Positions 9,282 to 17,578 of a DNA stretch of 64,000 nucleotides are shown here, piece after piece; within the stretch, counting starts at the first letter, position 1; each line of letters opens with the position of its first letter. The notes under the pieces were generated by a model. The model saw only the letters and a list, made by a program, of their open reading frames with translations. It did not search any database and was not told the DNA's origin. Location: contig JBGAIM010000001.1 of assembly GCA_044225555.1 (NCBI GenBank), positions 62,001 to 126,000 on the forward strand. Reading direction: 5' to 3'. The DNA comes from JADLHS01 sp044225555. Its GTDB lineage: Bacteria > Verrucomicrobiota > Verrucomicrobiia > Limisphaerales > JADLHS01. A program made the position numbers and the translations under genes.

Positions 9282-10262
9282 TTATGCCTTCGACCGGCTG
9301 TGCCTCAATCTGTCCAGTCCCACCGCAATGATGATGACCGTGCCGATGATGATTTCCTGCACCTCGGTTGGCCAGCCCATCTGGTTCGAGCCATTGCGCA
9401 GGACGGCCATAATCAACGCCCCTATGATCGAGCCGAGAATGCTGCCCGTCCCACCGCTCAGGCTCGCTCCGCCAATGACTACGGCGGCGATGATGTCCAG
9501 TTCCAATCCGATGGCCGCAGTGGGATCGCCCTGCGCCAGCCGCGAAAGTTGCATCAAACCGGCGACACCGAAGAAAATTCCGGCGGCCATGTAAATGCCC
9601 ACTTTCTGAAGCGGAATCCGGATGCCGCTGTAGCGCGACGCCGTCTCGTTGCAGCCGATGGCAAAAATATATCGGCCAAAGATCGTCTGTCGCATGACGA
9701 GTGACATCAGCAACGCCAACCCCACCGTGATCCACACGCCGATTGGCAGGGGAAACAAATGCGTCGGATTCTTCAGCGCCATGAGGCGATTGATGGTCGC
9801 TTCCGGTACGTTAATGGTCTGGCTACCAGCAATCCATTTCGACACACCACGCACCACGCCCATCATCCCCAGCGTGACGATGAATGGCAACATGCGCAGG
9901 CCACCGATGATCAAACCGTTGATCAGCCCGACTCCCATTCCAACGACAATCATCAACAGCACCGCGACCACTGGGGAACAGCCTTTCACCAGCGCGAGAG
10001 CGCCGACCACACTGGTCAGCGCCACCACCGAGCCGACGCTGAGGTCAATCCCGCCGCTGACGATGATCATCGTCATTCCCAAAGTCCCGATGGCGACGAT
10101 GACCGTTTGCGTCAGAATGATCTTGAAGTTCGCGCCGGTGAGAAAGTAGGGGCGCACCTCGTTGCTGAGGGAAAACAGGCCGACGACGAGCACCAACCCA
10201 AACCACGGACCAAAAATGTTAAGCAGGCGACCAATCGCGAGCTTCTGGTTTGGCGCATCCAT
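9282..10262 (-). CDS. Sugar ABC transporter permease (RbsC-like)
   Basis: Inner-membrane subunit of a CUT2-type importer (ribose/xylose/inositol family). 326 aa, with about eight to ten hydrophobic segments spread along its length and the family motif SGGIDLSVGSV near residues 69-79, plus GASLSGGTGSILG in the C-terminal half. Its ATG (10262) overlaps the TAA of the binding-protein gene by one base, indicating translational coupling. No ATP-binding subunit gene (RbsA-like) is next to it, which is unusual for this family; the protein must borrow one encoded elsewhere, outside this window. Substrate is inferred to be myo-inositol from the adjacent oxygenase gene; a pentose is the alternative. 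Confidence 0.92.
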   Translation of the reverse strand: MDAPNQKLAIGRLLNIFGPWFGLVLVVGLFSLSNEVRPYFLTGANFKIILTQTVIVAIGTLGMTMIIVSGGIDLSVGSVVALTSVVGALALVKGCSPVVAVLLMIVVGMGVGLINGLIIGGLRMLPFIVTLGMMGVVRGVSKWIAGSQTINVPEATINRLMALKNPTHLFPLPIGVWITVGLALLMSLVMRQTIFGRYIFAIGCNETASRYSGIRIPLQKVGIYMAAGIFFGVAGLMQLSRLAQGDPTAAIGLELDIIAAVVIGGASLSGGTGSILGSIIGALIMAVLRNGSNQMGWPTEVQEIIIGTVIIIAVGLDRLRHSRSKA

Positions 10263-11251
10263 TACTTCAGATATTTGTCGTATTCGGGATAGAGCAGTTC
10301 CTTGACCTCGGGCTGCGCCATGTTTTCGGTGGTTACCAACGTCACGCCAGTATCAATCCGCTTCTCCACGGTCTCGCCCTTCAGGTGCTTCACCAACGTT
10401 TGCACTCCCAGATATCCCATCAGCATCGGGTTCTGGACCACGAGCGCCTGCAAATCGCCGTTCTTCAAATCGGCCACCGATTGTGAGCCGGAATCAAAAC
10501 CGATCATCTTCACCTTGCCGCCCGCGAGTCCGATATCGCGCAGCGCCTTCGTCATCGCGATGGCGGAAGTTTCGTTGGGACAAAACACGCCGTTCACTTC
10601 GCGCCCGTGACGGTTCAGCAGATTTTGGGAAACTTGATAAGCCAGTTCGCGCGTCGCACCGGCATGTTGATCCGAGGAAATGATTTTGATGTCAGCATGA
10701 TTCGTCAACGCGTCGAGAAAACCCGCTTCCCGCTCCTCCGTGCTGGCGGACCCGACCATATATCGCAGCAAAATCACGTTGCCCTTTCCACCGAGTAACT
10801 TCGCCAGATGTTCGCCGGCCAGTTGACCACCCTTGTAATTGTCCGTGGCGACAAAGCTGATCTGCTTGTCCGATTTCAGCCCGGAGTCCATCACGACAAC
10901 CGGAATGCCGGCCTGCGCAGCGTTAGCCACCGGATTGACCAGCGCCTGTGAATCGAGCGGGGCCAGCACCATGCCGCTGACTTTGCGGCTCGTGAAATTC
11001 TCGACGACCTGAATCTGCTGGTCGCGGTCATCCTCGCGCAGCGGCCCTTTCCAGATCACCTCAACGGGCACGCCCTGGGCGGTCAGCTCCTGTTGCGCCT
11101 TGACTGCGCCGGCGTGAATGGACTTCCAGAACTCATGCGTCGTCCCTTTGGGGATGACGGCGACGGTATAGGTCTTACTGTCGCTCTTCTTTCCACAGCC
11201 GGCGAACATGACCAAGGCAAGCGCCAGCCCGAGGTGAACTAATGGTTTCAT
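10262..11251 (-). CDS. Sugar-binding lipoprotein of an ABC transporter
   Basis: 329 aa. An N-terminal lipoprotein signal (LALALVMFAGC, Cys at about residue 19) is followed by a type I periplasmic binding fold of the RbsB/XylF class (TVAVIPKGTTHEFWKSI, GMVLAPLDS, GIPVVVMDSG, GVFCPNETSA, KMIGFDSG). It captures a sugar or cyclitol in the periplasm and delivers it to the permease encoded directly downstream with a one-base overlap. This is the first gene of the transporter-oxygenase group. The gene starts 21 bp after the stop of the L7Ae-like gene on the same strand, so the group might also be co-transcribed with the helicase genes. The ligand is inferred (inositol) from context only. Confidence 0.92.
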   Translation of the reverse strand: MKPLVHLGLALALVMFAGCGKKSDSKTYTVAVIPKGTTHEFWKSIHAGAVKAQQELTAQGVPVEVIWKGPLREDDRDQQIQVVENFTSRKVSGMVLAPLDSQALVNPVANAAQAGIPVVVMDSGLKSDKQISFVATDNYKGGQLAGEHLAKLLGGKGNVILLRYMVGSASTEEREAGFLDALTNHADIKIISSDQHAGATRELAYQVSQNLLNRHGREVNGVFCPNETSAIAMTKALRDIGLAGGKVKMIGFDSGSQSVADLKNGDLQALVVQNPMLMGYLGVQTLVKHLKGETVEKRIDTGVTLVTTENMAQPEVKELLYPEYDKYLK

Positions 11252-11272
11252 GTCGGCAGACTATTGAACCGG

Positions 11273-11632
11273 TCAACGGTTTTCAATCCCCGACGGTTTT
11301 GGTTTCTCAACCGGACGATTGATCCGATGCTCCTTCAACTCGGCGTAAATGGATTGGGCGAGGCCGGACTTCGCAAAGCCAACCAGTTTGGTGCCTTTGA
11401 GCGCAAAGTGCTTTTCCAGATCGGCCTCGCTGTAATGCTGCACCACCGGGTAATGCGCGAACTCTTTCAACACTTGCTCGCGGCTGTTCTCCGAAATGTC
11501 CGTGGTGATGAGCACAAAGTGCAACCGGCCCTTGCTGCGGGCCAAGGTATCGCGACCCACGATCAACACCCGTGCCTTCAACACGAACGGAAACAATCGT
11601 TCGACCGACTTGGCTGGGGGCGCGTCACTCAC
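11273..11632 (-). CDS. L7Ae/L30e-like (YlxQ-type) RNA-binding protein
   Basis: 119 aa. The core (RVLIVGRDTLARSKGRLHFVLITTDISENSREQ... split here; then HYPVVQHYSEADLEKHF and LVGFAKSGLA) follows the L7Ae/L30e fold order: alpha-beta with a TxDISEN strand-turn like the AxDASxNT of YlxQ proteins, then a PV strand and a GFA helix start. Such proteins bind kink-turn RNA. The start is GTG 11632, whose GTGA overlaps the TGA of the upstream helicase gene, so the two are translationally coupled and an RNA-related partnership is plausible. The basic/proline tail (PVEKPKPS) is unstructured. A truncated near-identical copy lies at 7872-8110. Assignment to the fold is from pattern only. Confidence 0.65.
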   Translation of the reverse strand: MSDAPPAKSVERLFPFVLKARVLIVGRDTLARSKGRLHFVLITTDISENSREQVLKEFAHYPVVQHYSEADLEKHFALKGTKLVGFAKSGLAQSIYAELKEHRINRPVEKPKPSGIENR

Positions 11633-13695
11633 GCCACTTTGACTTTGACCTTGTGGCCCTTGATCTGTGCGCGGTTCAACTTCGCGATGATGCCATTGGC
11701 ATGTTCGGCGGCGACATCCACGAACAGATGCCGCTCGCGCACGTCCACCGTGCCGACAACTTTGCCGGGCAGGCCGGTTTCGCCCGCGACCGCGTTGACG
11801 ATGTCAATCGGCTTCACGTCCATCGCTTCGCCGAGGTTCATCCAGAGGCGGGTTTGATTGGGTGGCGTGGCACGGCTGGGCTTGCCTTTGGCGAACGGTT
11901 TGGCCTCCTCGCGTTTCTTGGCAGCCCACGGCGGAAGATTTTTGGCTGAACCGGCTTTGCGCTCGGCTGGCTCGGGACTTTTCACCGACGCCAGAATCTC
12001 TTCATCGGAGTAAGTTTTCTCCACCACGGGCTTGGTCGCGGTTGGCGGAGCGCTGGCCTCCGGCCCGGCGGGCATTGCCGTTGGTGCCGTAACGGCGGGC
12101 TTGGTTTCAGGGCGCGGAACTGCTGCGGGTTTTGCGGGCGGCAACGTTCTTTCCAAACGAGCCGGCTCGGAGACCGACGCTCCAGATGCGGGCGATTTCA
12201 CCGCTCGCGACGCAACCGGAATCGGCACCGCGGGACGCGGCGGGCGATCCTCGAATCGTTGCGGGCGGTCAACCCGTTCGCGCCGTTCAAAGCGCGGCCC
12301 GCGATCATCGTAGCGTTCACGCCGATTATCGCGGAAGCCGCCACGCTCAGGACGTTCCTCGCGTTGCGGACGTTCGTATTCTTCTGTGTTTGGTTTGGCG
12401 GCGCCTTCGCCACTTTGCAATAGCGCCAGACAAGCCGCCGCAATGTCCGTCGAGGAGAAGCCTTCTTCCAACAACCGTTCGATCAAGTGCTGGTTGTCCT
12501 TGCCTTCGCCGGCCTGAAGCGCGGCGCGAATCTTCGTGAGGAAGGTGTTCGCGCGCGCGTCCTCGACTTCGGCTTCGGTGGGCACGCGGGCGCGTTGGAT
12601 GCGCGTATTGGTGTAACGCTCGATATTCCGGATTTGAAACAGTTCGCGCCCGGACACAAACGAGATCGCCCGCCCCTCACGGCCCGCCCGGCCCGTCCGC
12701 CCGATGCGATGCACGTAATCTTCCCCGTCGTACGGCAGGTCGTAGTTGAAGACGACCTGCACGTCATCCACATCAATCCCGCGTGCCGCAATGTCCGTGG
12801 CCACCAAAAATTCCAAGCCAGACTTGCGGAACTTGTTCATCACGCGATCGCGCATGGCCTGCGTCATGTCGCCGTGCAACCGGTCCGCCATGTAGCCCTG
12901 CGCTTCCAAGTGATCCACCAGATCGTCCACCATACGCTTGGTGTTGCAGAAAATGATGCCGAGCTTGAGGTCATGAATGTCAATGAGCCGCGTGAGCAGC
13001 TCGATCTTGAAGCGGCGATCCACCTCGTAATAAACCTGCTCCACCGTCGGCACGGTCATCGCCTTCTGCTCGATCTTCACGTTCTCCGGCGTGCGGGCGT
13101 ACTTCTCGATCAAGTCGCGGATCGGACGCGGCATCGTGGCGGAAAAGAAAACCGTCTGTCGTTCCTTCGGCACGGACTGGAGAATCAATTCGATGTCGTC
13201 GCGGAAACCCATGTTGAGCATCACGTCCGCTTCGTCGAGGATCACCATCTTTACCGTCTCGAGCCGCAACGTGCCACGCCGCATGTGATCCATGATGCGA
13301 CCTGGCGTGCCGATGACGATTTGCGCGCCGCGCCGGAGGCCATCGAACTGCCGTTCGTAGGATTGCCCGCCGTAGATCGGCAGCGCATTCACCCCCCGCT
13401 TGAAGAACGCCAGTTTGTGGATTTCCTCCGAAACCTGGATGGCGAGTTCCCGCGTCGGACAAAGGATGAGCACCTGCACGGCACGGATGGACGGGTCAAT
13501 TTTCTCCACGGCGGGGATGCCGAAGGCGGCGGTCTTGCCCGAGCCGGTCTGCGATTGGCCCACGATGTCCTTGCCGGCCAGGAGCGCCGGGATGGCGGCG
13601 GATTGAATCGGCGCGGCCTGCTCGAAGCCCAGTTTATCAATGGCCTTGAGCAATTCTTCGGACAAGCCGAGTTCGGTGAATAGTTTTGGTGTCAT
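11629..13695 (-). CDS. deaD: DEAD-box RNA helicase (DeaD/CsdA type) with DbpA-like C-terminal domain
   Basis: ATP-dependent RNA helicase for RNA remodelling and ribosome assembly. 688 aa from ATG 13695; the frame is open upstream but that extension is antisense to the divergent aldehyde dehydrogenase. Motifs: Q motif GFEQAAPIQ, Walker A SQTGSGKT, DEAD box as LDEAD, SAT in FFSATMP, and HRIGRTGRAGR in helicase domain 2. After the core comes an Arg/Pro/Ala-rich linker (about residues 440-600), then a C-terminal RRM-like DbpA RNA-binding domain (RLWMNLG...KVKVKV). The linker contains a family B repeat at 12161-12184 (GASVSEPAR). Followed by a coupled L7Ae-like gene. Confidence 0.93.
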   Translation of the reverse strand: MTPKLFTELGLSEELLKAIDKLGFEQAAPIQSAAIPALLAGKDIVGQSQTGSGKTAAFGIPAVEKIDPSIRAVQVLILCPTRELAIQVSEEIHKLAFFKRGVNALPIYGGQSYERQFDGLRRGAQIVIGTPGRIMDHMRRGTLRLETVKMVILDEADVMLNMGFRDDIELILQSVPKERQTVFFSATMPRPIRDLIEKYARTPENVKIEQKAMTVPTVEQVYYEVDRRFKIELLTRLIDIHDLKLGIIFCNTKRMVDDLVDHLEAQGYMADRLHGDMTQAMRDRVMNKFRKSGLEFLVATDIAARGIDVDDVQVVFNYDLPYDGEDYVHRIGRTGRAGREGRAISFVSGRELFQIRNIERYTNTRIQRARVPTEAEVEDARANTFLTKIRAALQAGEGKDNQHLIERLLEEGFSSTDIAAACLALLQSGEGAAKPNTEEYERPQREERPERGGFRDNRRERYDDRGPRFERRERVDRPQRFEDRPPRPAVPIPVASRAVKSPASGASVSEPARLERTLPPAKPAAVPRPETKPAVTAPTAMPAGPEASAPPTATKPVVEKTYSDEEILASVKSPEPAERKAGSAKNLPPWAAKKREEAKPFAKGKPSRATPPNQTRLWMNLGEAMDVKPIDIVNAVAGETGLPGKVVGTVDVRERHLFVDVAAEHANGIIAKLNRAQIKGHKVKVKVA
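12161..12184 (-). repeat. Family B half-element inside the helicase gene
   Basis: On the minus strand GGAGCGTCGGTCTCCGAGCC continues as GGC; it matches the half-element seen at 48425-48448 at about 21 of 23 positions. It forms a GGTC-tcc-GA(G)CC-type hairpin and encodes GASVSEPA in the Pro/Ala linker. The copA copy (54564-54586) is read in the same frame as GASVSGLA. Confidence 0.7.
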
Positions 13696-13815
13696 GCAAT
13701 GTCTTCGCGACGTTGGCCAGTCTAGCAGTGCCCGGGAAGAAAGAGAGGTATTTCTGGCCATCGGCGGGCAAGCTTTCGACTGGCAATCAATCTTCGCTTT
13801 GGTACGGTTTGAACC

Positions 13816-15414
13816 ATGAAAGCTGCCACCGGCCCGGCTCGCCGCAAAACTTCCCGTCGCGCAATCGTTCCTGCCAAGCATGCGGCCCCTCCCGTCGTGC
13901 CGTTAAGAGAGCGTCGCTTGAATTTCGGCAACAAATGGGATTACGCGCCCGCGCCGGAAGACTCCAAGAATTACGTCATTGCGTCGCAGCATGAGTTGTT
14001 CATCGGCGGGAAGTTTGTGAAGCCGTCGTCGGGAAAATATTTTGAGTCGGTCAATCCGGCCACGGAACAGACGCTCACAACGATTGCGGCGGCCAATGCT
14101 GAAGATGTCGATTCAGCGGTGAAATCGGCGCGCAAGGCTTACGACAAGGTTTGGAGCAAGATGCCCGGACGCGAACGCGGCAAGTATCTGTATCGCATCG
14201 CACGCATCATCCAGGAGAAGTCGCGCGAACTGGCGGTGTTGGAAACGATGGACGGCGGCAAGACGATCAAAGAAAGCCGCGACGTCGATCTGCCGCTCGT
14301 GGCCGCGCACTTCTTTTACTACGCGGGCTGGGCGGATAAATTGAAATACGCGTTCCCCGGCAAAACCCCGCAACCGCTCGGCGTCGCGGGACAAATCATC
14401 CCGTGGAACTTTCCGCTGCTGATGGCCGCGTGGAAAATCGCGCCCGCGTTGGCGTGTGGCAACACCGTTGTGCTGAAGCCCGCGGAAACCACCAGCATCA
14501 CCGCGCTGCGACTCGCGCAGATTCTTCAGGAAGCGGAATTGCCGGAAGGCGTGGTGAACATCGTCACCGGCGCGGGCGAAACCGGCGCGGCCCTCGTCAA
14601 TCATCCGGACGTGGACAAGATAGCCTTCACGGGAAGCACGGAGGTTGGGAAGGCGATTGCGAAAGCAATCACCGGTAGGGCCGACCTGCTGGTCGGCCAG
14701 GACGCGCGGCAGCGCGTCGCTACCAAAATACCGAAGCTCACGCTCGAACTTGGCGGCAAGGCGGCGAACATCTTGTTCGAGGACGCGCCGATTGATCAGG
14801 CTATCGAGGGTGTCATCGCGGGGATTTATTTCAATCAAGGTCACGTGTGCTGCGCGGGCTCGCGGTTGTTCGTGCAGGAGGGAATTTATTCCACCGTCAT
14901 CAAGAAACTGCGCGACCGCATCCAGACCTTGCGCGTCGGCAATCCGCTCGACAAAAACACCGACATCGGCGCGATCAATTCCAAGCCGCAGCTCAAAAAA
15001 ATCCGCGAGCTGGTGCAAAGCGGCGTGGACGAAGGTGCGGAACTGACTCAATCAAGCTGCGCGCTCCCGGCGAAAGGTTATTGGTTCGCGCCGTCATTCC
15101 TGACCGGCGTGACGCACGCTCATCGCGTGGCGAACGAGGAGATTTTCGGGCCGGTGCTTAGCGTGATGACGTTCCGCACGCCGGAGGAGGCGTTCGAGCG
15201 CGCGAACAACATTCCCTACGGCCTGAGTGCGGGCGTGTGGACGGACAAAGGCAGCAAGATTTTCAAGATGGTCAACAAGCTGCGCGCCGGTGTCGTCTGG
15301 GCGAACACCTACAACAAGTTCGACCCGACGAGCCCGTTCGGCGGTTACAAGGAAAGCGGCTTCGGTCGCGAGGGCGGGTTGCACGGACTGGCGGCGTATT
15401 GCCGGGTGGATTGA
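13816..15414 (+). CDS. NAD(P)-dependent aldehyde dehydrogenase with an in-frame repeat insertion
   Basis: Oxidises an aldehyde to a carboxylate with NAD(P); substrate not deducible. 532 aa with an Arg/Lys/Ala-rich N-terminal extension of about 50 residues before the normal domain start (HELFIGGKFVKP). Motifs: PWNFPLLMAAWKIAP, NAD-site FTGSTEVGK, catalytic Glu in LELGGK, catalytic Cys 345 in GHVCCAGSR, and EEIFGPVLSV. Between TEVGKAIAKAIT and LTLELGG, where relatives have only a few residues, there are 17 extra codons (residues 287-303) formed exactly by a double-hairpin repeat (14674-14724). Divergent from the helicase gene; no operon partner. Confidence 0.95.
   Translation: MKAATGPARRKTSRRAIVPAKHAAPPVVPLRERRLNFGNKWDYAPAPEDSKNYVIASQHELFIGGKFVKPSSGKYFESVNPATEQTLTTIAAANAEDVDSAVKSARKAYDKVWSKMPGRERGKYLYRIARIIQEKSRELAVLETMDGGKTIKESRDVDLPLVAAHFFYYAGWADKLKYAFPGKTPQPLGVAGQIIPWNFPLLMAAWKIAPALACGNTVVLKPAETTSITALRLAQILQEAELPEGVVNIVTGAGETGAALVNHPDVDKIAFTGSTEVGKAIAKAITGRADLLVGQDARQRVATKIPKLTLELGGKAANILFEDAPIDQAIEGVIAGIYFNQGHVCCAGSRLFVQEGIYSTVIKKLRDRIQTLRVGNPLDKNTDIGAINSKPQLKKIRELVQSGVDEGAELTQSSCALPAKGYWFAPSFLTGVTHAHRVANEEIFGPVLSVMTFRTPEEAFERANNIPYGLSAGVWTDKGSKIFKMVNKLRAGVVWANTYNKFDPTSPFGGYKESGFGREGGLHGLAAYCRVD
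14674..14724. repeat. Family A double-hairpin element inside the aldehyde dehydrogenase gene
   Basis: 51 bp bounded by GGTAG and CTACC. Hairpin 1 is GGCCGACC-tgct-GGTCGGCC; hairpin 2 is GACGCGC-ggca-GCGCGTC. Both stems are perfect. The element is exactly 17 codons and starts on a codon boundary. The same ends and the same tgct and ggca loops, with different stem sequences, recur at 43278-43349. Confidence 0.88.
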
Positions 15415-15479
15415 TTTTAACAGCAAGAATCTGGAAAATTGAACCGCACCTTGAAGAGGAAAATCTTAAGCTTGCTCTG

Positions 15480-16385
15480 ATGAACTTCATTCCGCCTCAA
15501 CCTGATTTGATTCGCGCAGCTTTGCCTGCGCTCGAATCGCTGTCTCCACCGCTACATCAAGGTGGTTTCAAAGTAGTCTATCGAGCGACCGTCGGTGGGC
15601 GAACTGAGGCGTTAAAACTGGTCAAGATTCCCCAAACACAAAATTCCGCAGAAGCGGAAGCATTTCGACGGGAGATGATAGGGCGGGTCCGTCGGGAGGT
15701 TGAATCTTTGGGGCGGTGTCAGCGGCCTGAAATTGTGAAGCTCGGTCAAGTTCCGGCTTCTGACATAGTGATTCAAGGTGAAGACTACATTGCTTACACG
15801 GAAGAATTCGTGGAAGGGCAGAATCTTGGAGAGATCATCGCCGCAGGGGGCGCGAAACCCGATGAACCAGAACTGCGGAAGCTCTTTGTTGCGTTGCTGG
15901 TCGGGATTAAAGAACTATGGTCACACGGTTATGTTCACCGGGACATCAAACCACTGAACGTCATCAAGCATACAAACCCTCAGCGTCAGTTTGTATTGTT
16001 GGACTTGGGCATTGCGTTCTCAATTCGTGAAACCGCGCTGACTTTTAACCCCAACGAGCGCCTCGTTGCGTCGTTCCGCTATCTCGCTCCAGAAATGATG
16101 AGCTTTGGTTTCCGTGAAAATCTTGATTATCGGAGCGACCTCTACACAACTGCGCTGACTGTTTTTGAGTATGCAACGCATTTGCATCCGCTGGCTCGAA
16201 GCCAAGAGGACATGATGCGGACTATTTCCCGCGCGCTTCACCAACCGCCAACACCACTGAAGCAGATGCGAGCAGACTTGAGCGACTTCCTTTGCCAGAC
16301 GGTTGACCAAATGTTAAAGAAGAAGCCAGCACTGCGACCCGCTAATTTGAATTTGCTGATTTCGCAGTTGCAGAACCAGCCATGA
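15480..16385 (+). CDS. Ser/Thr protein kinase of a three-gene island
   Basis: 301 aa from ATG 15480; the frame runs open upstream only through the antisense-like tail of the dehydrogenase region. A compact Hanks-type kinase without sensor or membrane segment: glycine loop HQGGFKVVY (26-34), ATP lysine K46 in EALKLVKI, catalytic loop HRDIKPLNV (153-161), Mg motif as DLG instead of DFG (175-177), and APE (203-205) with an intact activation segment. All catalytic residues are present, so it should be active. Its TGA overlaps the ATG of the next gene (ATGA), so the two are coupled. Bases here look less GC-rich than the neighbours, hinting at transfer. Confidence 0.88.
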   Translation: MNFIPPQPDLIRAALPALESLSPPLHQGGFKVVYRATVGGRTEALKLVKIPQTQNSAEAEAFRREMIGRVRREVESLGRCQRPEIVKLGQVPASDIVIQGEDYIAYTEEFVEGQNLGEIIAAGGAKPDEPELRKLFVALLVGIKELWSHGYVHRDIKPLNVIKHTNPQRQFVLLDLGIAFSIRETALTFNPNERLVASFRYLAPEMMSFGFRENLDYRSDLYTTALTVFEYATHLHPLARSQEDMMRTISRALHQPPTPLKQMRADLSDFLCQTVDQMLKKKPALRPANLNLLISQLQNQP

Positions 16386-17578
16386 AACTGTTTGCCCAAC
16401 ACGGTGCACAAACTGGGGAAAAGATTACCGAGGGTTTGACCCAAGGTTTGCTGGATGGTGCTGTCTTCAGCCCGCGCGACATCGCCCTCGACACTTTGCG
16501 CGTCAAGTTGGAGACGGTGGCCACAAACTTTCCGACTGCCGAAAGACTATTCGACCCGCAATACTACGCCGTCTTCCTCGCTGATAATCAGGATGCGCGT
16601 CTTGGCTATCTGGCGGATGACTACTCGGTATATTTACAGCAACGCCGTCGAGCGCAACTTGAACGTGAGAGTAACGTCCGGACTGACGTGCGTGCTGCCT
16701 TGGAGTTTCAAAAAAGTCTGGCTGTTACCGCGCTGATTGCTCCCGGGATCCTTATTCCTCGCTCCTTGAACTCAGTTGAAACGGTCATCGCCAAGAATTT
16801 CATCCGCGCAGCAGCGGAAGAATTCGCCGGGCTGAATGACCCTCGCAAAGTGTTCGCCACTTTGGCGATTTCTCGCGAGGCGTTGGTGGACAAGCAGGAG
16901 TTGATTGAGTTCGTAAACGAAATCACTGCGTTGGAAACTCCGCCGGACGGATTTTATTTGCTCGTAGCCGCTCGAAACACCGAAGCCCGTTCGGACATTT
17001 ATCACGCGGATGTGATTGCCGGATGGATGTTCTTGAACCATGTGCTCAGATTAAATGGTTTTGAAGTCATCAATGGTTACTCGGACCTCTTGACTCCATT
17101 CCTCGGTGCAGCCGGAGGCACGGCAGGTTGCTTTGGCTGGTGGTCGAATCTGCGCGCGTTTTCGATTGATCGGTTTGCACCTTCGTCGGGTGGTGGGCGG
17201 TTACCGATTCAGCGATACCTCTCGGTCGGGTTGCTAAACCGGATTACTTACTTTGAACTGAATGCGCTCCGTGACCTTGGGATGCAGGGTGTTTTGAATG
17301 GTCTGCCACTCGACTCATTGTATCAAAACGAACCTGAACGGCCAAAGGAAGTGCTCCAATCTTGGGAGTCTGTGCGGGAATTAAACCGGCGGCTGCTTCA
17401 AGGCGACTCGCAAACCTCCTTGCGTCGTTGTGTGCAGGCGATCGGACAGGCGGAGCAGCTTTACGATTCCATTCCGTTGCCGTTGGATGGGAAATCAAAC
17501 AGCGAACATCTTGAACCACTGCGCGAGGGGATAGGCTTATTTGCGCGCCTTGCCGAAATTGAACCGCCGACAGATTAA
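16382..17578 (+). CDS. Unknown protein coupled to the Ser/Thr kinase, possible TIM-barrel fold
   Basis: 398 aa, not recognised. It starts inside the stop of the kinase gene. Beta-strand-like phrases followed by helices recur (KLFAQHGAQ, GAVFSPRDIAL, RLFDPQYYAVFL, APGILIPRSL, KVFATLAIS, GFYLLVAAR, GFEVINGYSDLL, GCFGWWSNLRAF), which suggests an alternating alpha/beta barrel; this is inference. A GGGRLP loop and an Arg-rich C-terminal helical part follow. No signal peptide or membrane segment, so cytoplasmic. It may be the kinase substrate or effector. Its 3' end overlaps that of the convergent nuclease gene by 42 bp. Confidence 0.7.
   Translation: MKLFAQHGAQTGEKITEGLTQGLLDGAVFSPRDIALDTLRVKLETVATNFPTAERLFDPQYYAVFLADNQDARLGYLADDYSVYLQQRRRAQLERESNVRTDVRAALEFQKSLAVTALIAPGILIPRSLNSVETVIAKNFIRAAAEEFAGLNDPRKVFATLAISREALVDKQELIEFVNEITALETPPDGFYLLVAARNTEARSDIYHADVIAGWMFLNHVLRLNGFEVINGYSDLLTPFLGAAGGTAGCFGWWSNLRAFSIDRFAPSSGGGRLPIQRYLSVGLLNRITYFELNALRDLGMQGVLNGLPLDSLYQNEPERPKEVLQSWESVRELNRRLLQGDSQTSLRRCVQAIGQAEQLYDSIPLPLDGKSNSEHLEPLREGIGLFARLAEIEPPTD

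Noticed and set aside
8317..9735. Longer version of the inositol oxygenase frame (472 codons)
   Set aside because: The first 170 codons are antisense-type filler overlapping the permease gene; the true protein begins at 9225, matching family length.
12487..13683. Plus-strand 398-codon frame over the helicase gene
   Set aside because: A shadow of the helicase; the minus-strand frame has all DEAD-box motifs.
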